Assembly: GCA_905236115.1 (NCBI GenBank) | Contig: CAJOOL010000029.1 | Location: forward strand, 1-5,107 | Length of the DNA stretch: 5,107 nucleotides | Origin: an uncultured Endomicrobiia bacterium | GTDB lineage: Bacteria > Elusimicrobiota > Endomicrobiia > Endomicrobiales > Endomicrobiaceae | Direction of reading: 5' to 3' | Shown: positions 3,740 through 5,107 of the stretch, piece by piece | Layout: each line of letters begins with the position of its first letter | How positions within the stretch are numbered: the first letter of the stretch is position 1 | Translations under genes and position numbers: made by a program | Notes under the pieces: generated by a model | The model's input: the letters and a program-made list of their open reading frames with translations, nothing else | What the model was told of the DNA's origin: nothing | Database searches by the model: none

Positions 3740-5107
3740 ATGAAACGGAAAAATATATTATTGGTTAATCCGCCGGTATATGACTTTGCTGCGTATGATT
3801 TGTGGGCTAAGCCCCTGGGGATGTTGTATCTGTCTGCAATTTTGAAACAGCAAAATATTGATGTAACATTTTTTGACTATATGGACAGGTTTTTTAATGT
3901 GCAAAAATCGCTTCCGCCAAACAATACAAAATTTGGCCTAATCACAGAAAAAAACGAAAACTCAGCCGAAGAAAAATATCCGCCGGAGAACAAAAAAATA
4001 AAATTATCAGAATACGGCTGCGGACATTATATCCAAAAAGAAATTCCCAAACCGGACATAATAAAAAATATTAAAAGGAAATATCATCGCTTCGGTTTGG
4101 AAGAAAAAAACGCAGAAGAATTCTTCAAAAATTTAAAAAATAACAATGCTCCCGATGTTATAGTGGTCGGGTCGGTTATGACTTACTGGTATTTAGGGGT
4201 TGCCGAAGCCGCAAAGACATTGAGGCGGATTTTCCCCGATACTCCCATACTTTTGGGCGGGATATACGCCACTTTGTGCAGCAGCCACGCAAAAAAATTA
4301 TACGGGATAGACGAAGTTGTTACCGGTTCGCTGGCCAATTTCAATTCCGTGTTTAAAAAATACGGGATTGACACGGAAATAAGCTGTAATTTTGAAAAAT
4401 TTCCCGCTCCGGACTATTCTTTCTATAAAAAGAAAGAATATATTGCTCTGAAAACAAGTATCGGATGCCCTTTTAAATGTAACTATTGTGCTCAATATGT
4501 GCTGAATAAAAATTACAGCATTAAAAATCCTCTTGTTATAAAAAATGAGATTGAAAATCTTACCTGCAAAAACCCTCAAGCGTCGGACAGAGGTGTAAAA
4601 AATATAGCTTTTTACGATGATGCACTTTTGTTTAATGCGGATAAGGGGATAAAAGTTTTGTTAAAAGAATTTCAAAAAGAGAATAAGAATTTTTATTTTC
4701 ATACGCCTAACGGCCTGCATGCGAGGTTTGTAGATGAGGAGCTGGCATATTTGATGTATAATGCGAAGTTCGTTCAGCCGCGTTTCAGCTTGGAAACGTC
4801 CGATAAAAATGAGCAGAAAAACAGCAACAATAAAGTAAGCAATAAAGAATATGAACGCACGATAAAATTTCTGCAAAAGGCAGGCTACAAGAGCGGTGAA
4901 TATATGACATATTTGTTGATAGGTATGCCCGGGCAAAATATAAATAATGTGGTTGAATCCATAAAATATGTCAACGGGGCAGGCTCAAGAATATCTCTTT
5001 CGGAATACAGCCCGATACCTTATACGAAAGATTGGCAGCTTCTGTCCGAAACACTGAAGAAAGACCCCTTGACACAAAATAATACTTATTTTATTTCCTT
5101 AAATAAG
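3740..5107 (+). CDS. B12-binding-domain radical SAM protein (3' end cut by window edge)
   Basis: 456 codons are present and open to the edge, with no stop. The N-terminal part resembles a cobalamin-binding Rossmann domain: NILLVNPPVYDFAAYD (5-20), PLGMLYLSAIL, then VIVVGSVMTYWYLG (about 140-153) and ILLGGIYATL with GG at 173-174. The DXHXXG cobalamin-ligand motif is not seen, as in many relatives. Residues of about 55-135 form a charged insertion containing CGHYIQKEIPKPDIIKNIKR. The radical SAM core starts with SIGCPFKCNYC, a CX3CX2C cluster at C243, C247 and C250 that binds the 4Fe-4S cluster used to cleave S-adenosylmethionine. It continues with FYDDALLF (D293, D294), HTPNGLHARFV, RFSLET and LLIGMPGQ (about 392-399). 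SEYSPIPYT near the edge is typical of the family. The substrate cannot be inferred. The ATG is chosen from the conserved N-terminus; there is no Shine-Dalgarno before it. Confidence 0.9.
   Translation, partial: MKRKNILLVNPPVYDFAAYDLWAKPLGMLYLSAILKQQNIDVTFFDYMDRFFNVQKSLPPNNTKFGLITEKNENSAEEKYPPENKKIKLSEYGCGHYIQKEIPKPDIIKNIKRKYHRFGLEEKNAEEFFKNLKNNNAPDVIVVGSVMTYWYLGVAEAAKTLRRIFPDTPILLGGIYATLCSSHAKKLYGIDEVVTGSLANFNSVFKKYGIDTEISCNFEKFPAPDYSFYKKKEYIALKTSIGCPFKCNYCAQYVLNKNYSIKNPLVIKNEIENLTCKNPQASDRGVKNIAFYDDALLFNADKGIKVLLKEFQKENKNFYFHTPNGLHARFVDEELAYLMYNAKFVQPRFSLETSDKNEQKNSNNKVSNKEYERTIKFLQKAGYKSGEYMTYLLIGMPGQNINNVVESIKYVNGAGSRISLSEYSPIPYTKDWQLLSETLKKDPLTQNNTYFISLNK

Noticed and set aside
4183..4936. 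Three leftward reading frames inside the radical SAM gene
   Set aside because: They are shadows in other frames of a strongly recognised rightward gene with cluster cysteines and conserved motifs.

Overview
The window is AT-rich (roughly one third G+C by eye). It holds three clear protein genes, a fourth gene cut by the right edge, a possible gene fragment at the left edge, and a 765-base non-coding stretch that contains the most unusual material. A single-cysteine type IV pilin-like protein, a B12-binding-type radical SAM protein, a DUF4143 ATPase and low G+C would suit an Elusimicrobiota or similar gut or host-associated lineage. That is an impression from gene content only; nothing in the window fixes the taxonomy.

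Layout. Positions 1-101 look like the 5' end of a leftward gene whose best coding frame has no start codon, as if one base were missing. Positions 119-196 hold a near-consensus sigma-70 promoter and nested GC dyads. They precede a rightward 268-codon gene (197-1003) that resembles winged-helix, AbiEi-like antitoxin proteins. It converges, with a 9-base gap, on a full-length leftward AAA/DUF4143 ATPase (1013-2356). No AbiEii-type toxin gene lies beside the antitoxin-like gene inside the window.

The ATPase has a good promoter with an extended -10 (2446-2474). Running through and upstream of it is an array of six units with an exact 32-bp period (2451-2623), each built on a 13-base core ATCACNNAATTCC. 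Thirty-two bases is about three helical turns, so the cores face the same side of the DNA, as expected of stacked protein-binding sites. Next come two GC-rich dyads and a very strong rightward promoter (2697-2725). This promoter drives a predicted structured RNA of about 240 nt (about 2732-2970). The RNA has two GAAA-capped hairpins closed by an 8-bp stem, a long middle hairpin, and a terminator hairpin whose loop is complementary over 11 bases to the strand beside the GAAA hairpins. I do not recognise the family. It is the best candidate here for something undescribed.

Downstream are a type IV pilin-like gene (3122-3553), a 186-base gap with twin palindromes, and a radical SAM gene (from 3740, cut at 5107) that seems to lack a Shine-Dalgarno and may be leaderless. 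The genes do not form one operon. The antitoxin-like gene, ATPase, RNA and radical SAM gene each have their own plausible promoter, and the pilin may have its own weak one or depend on read-through from the RNA.
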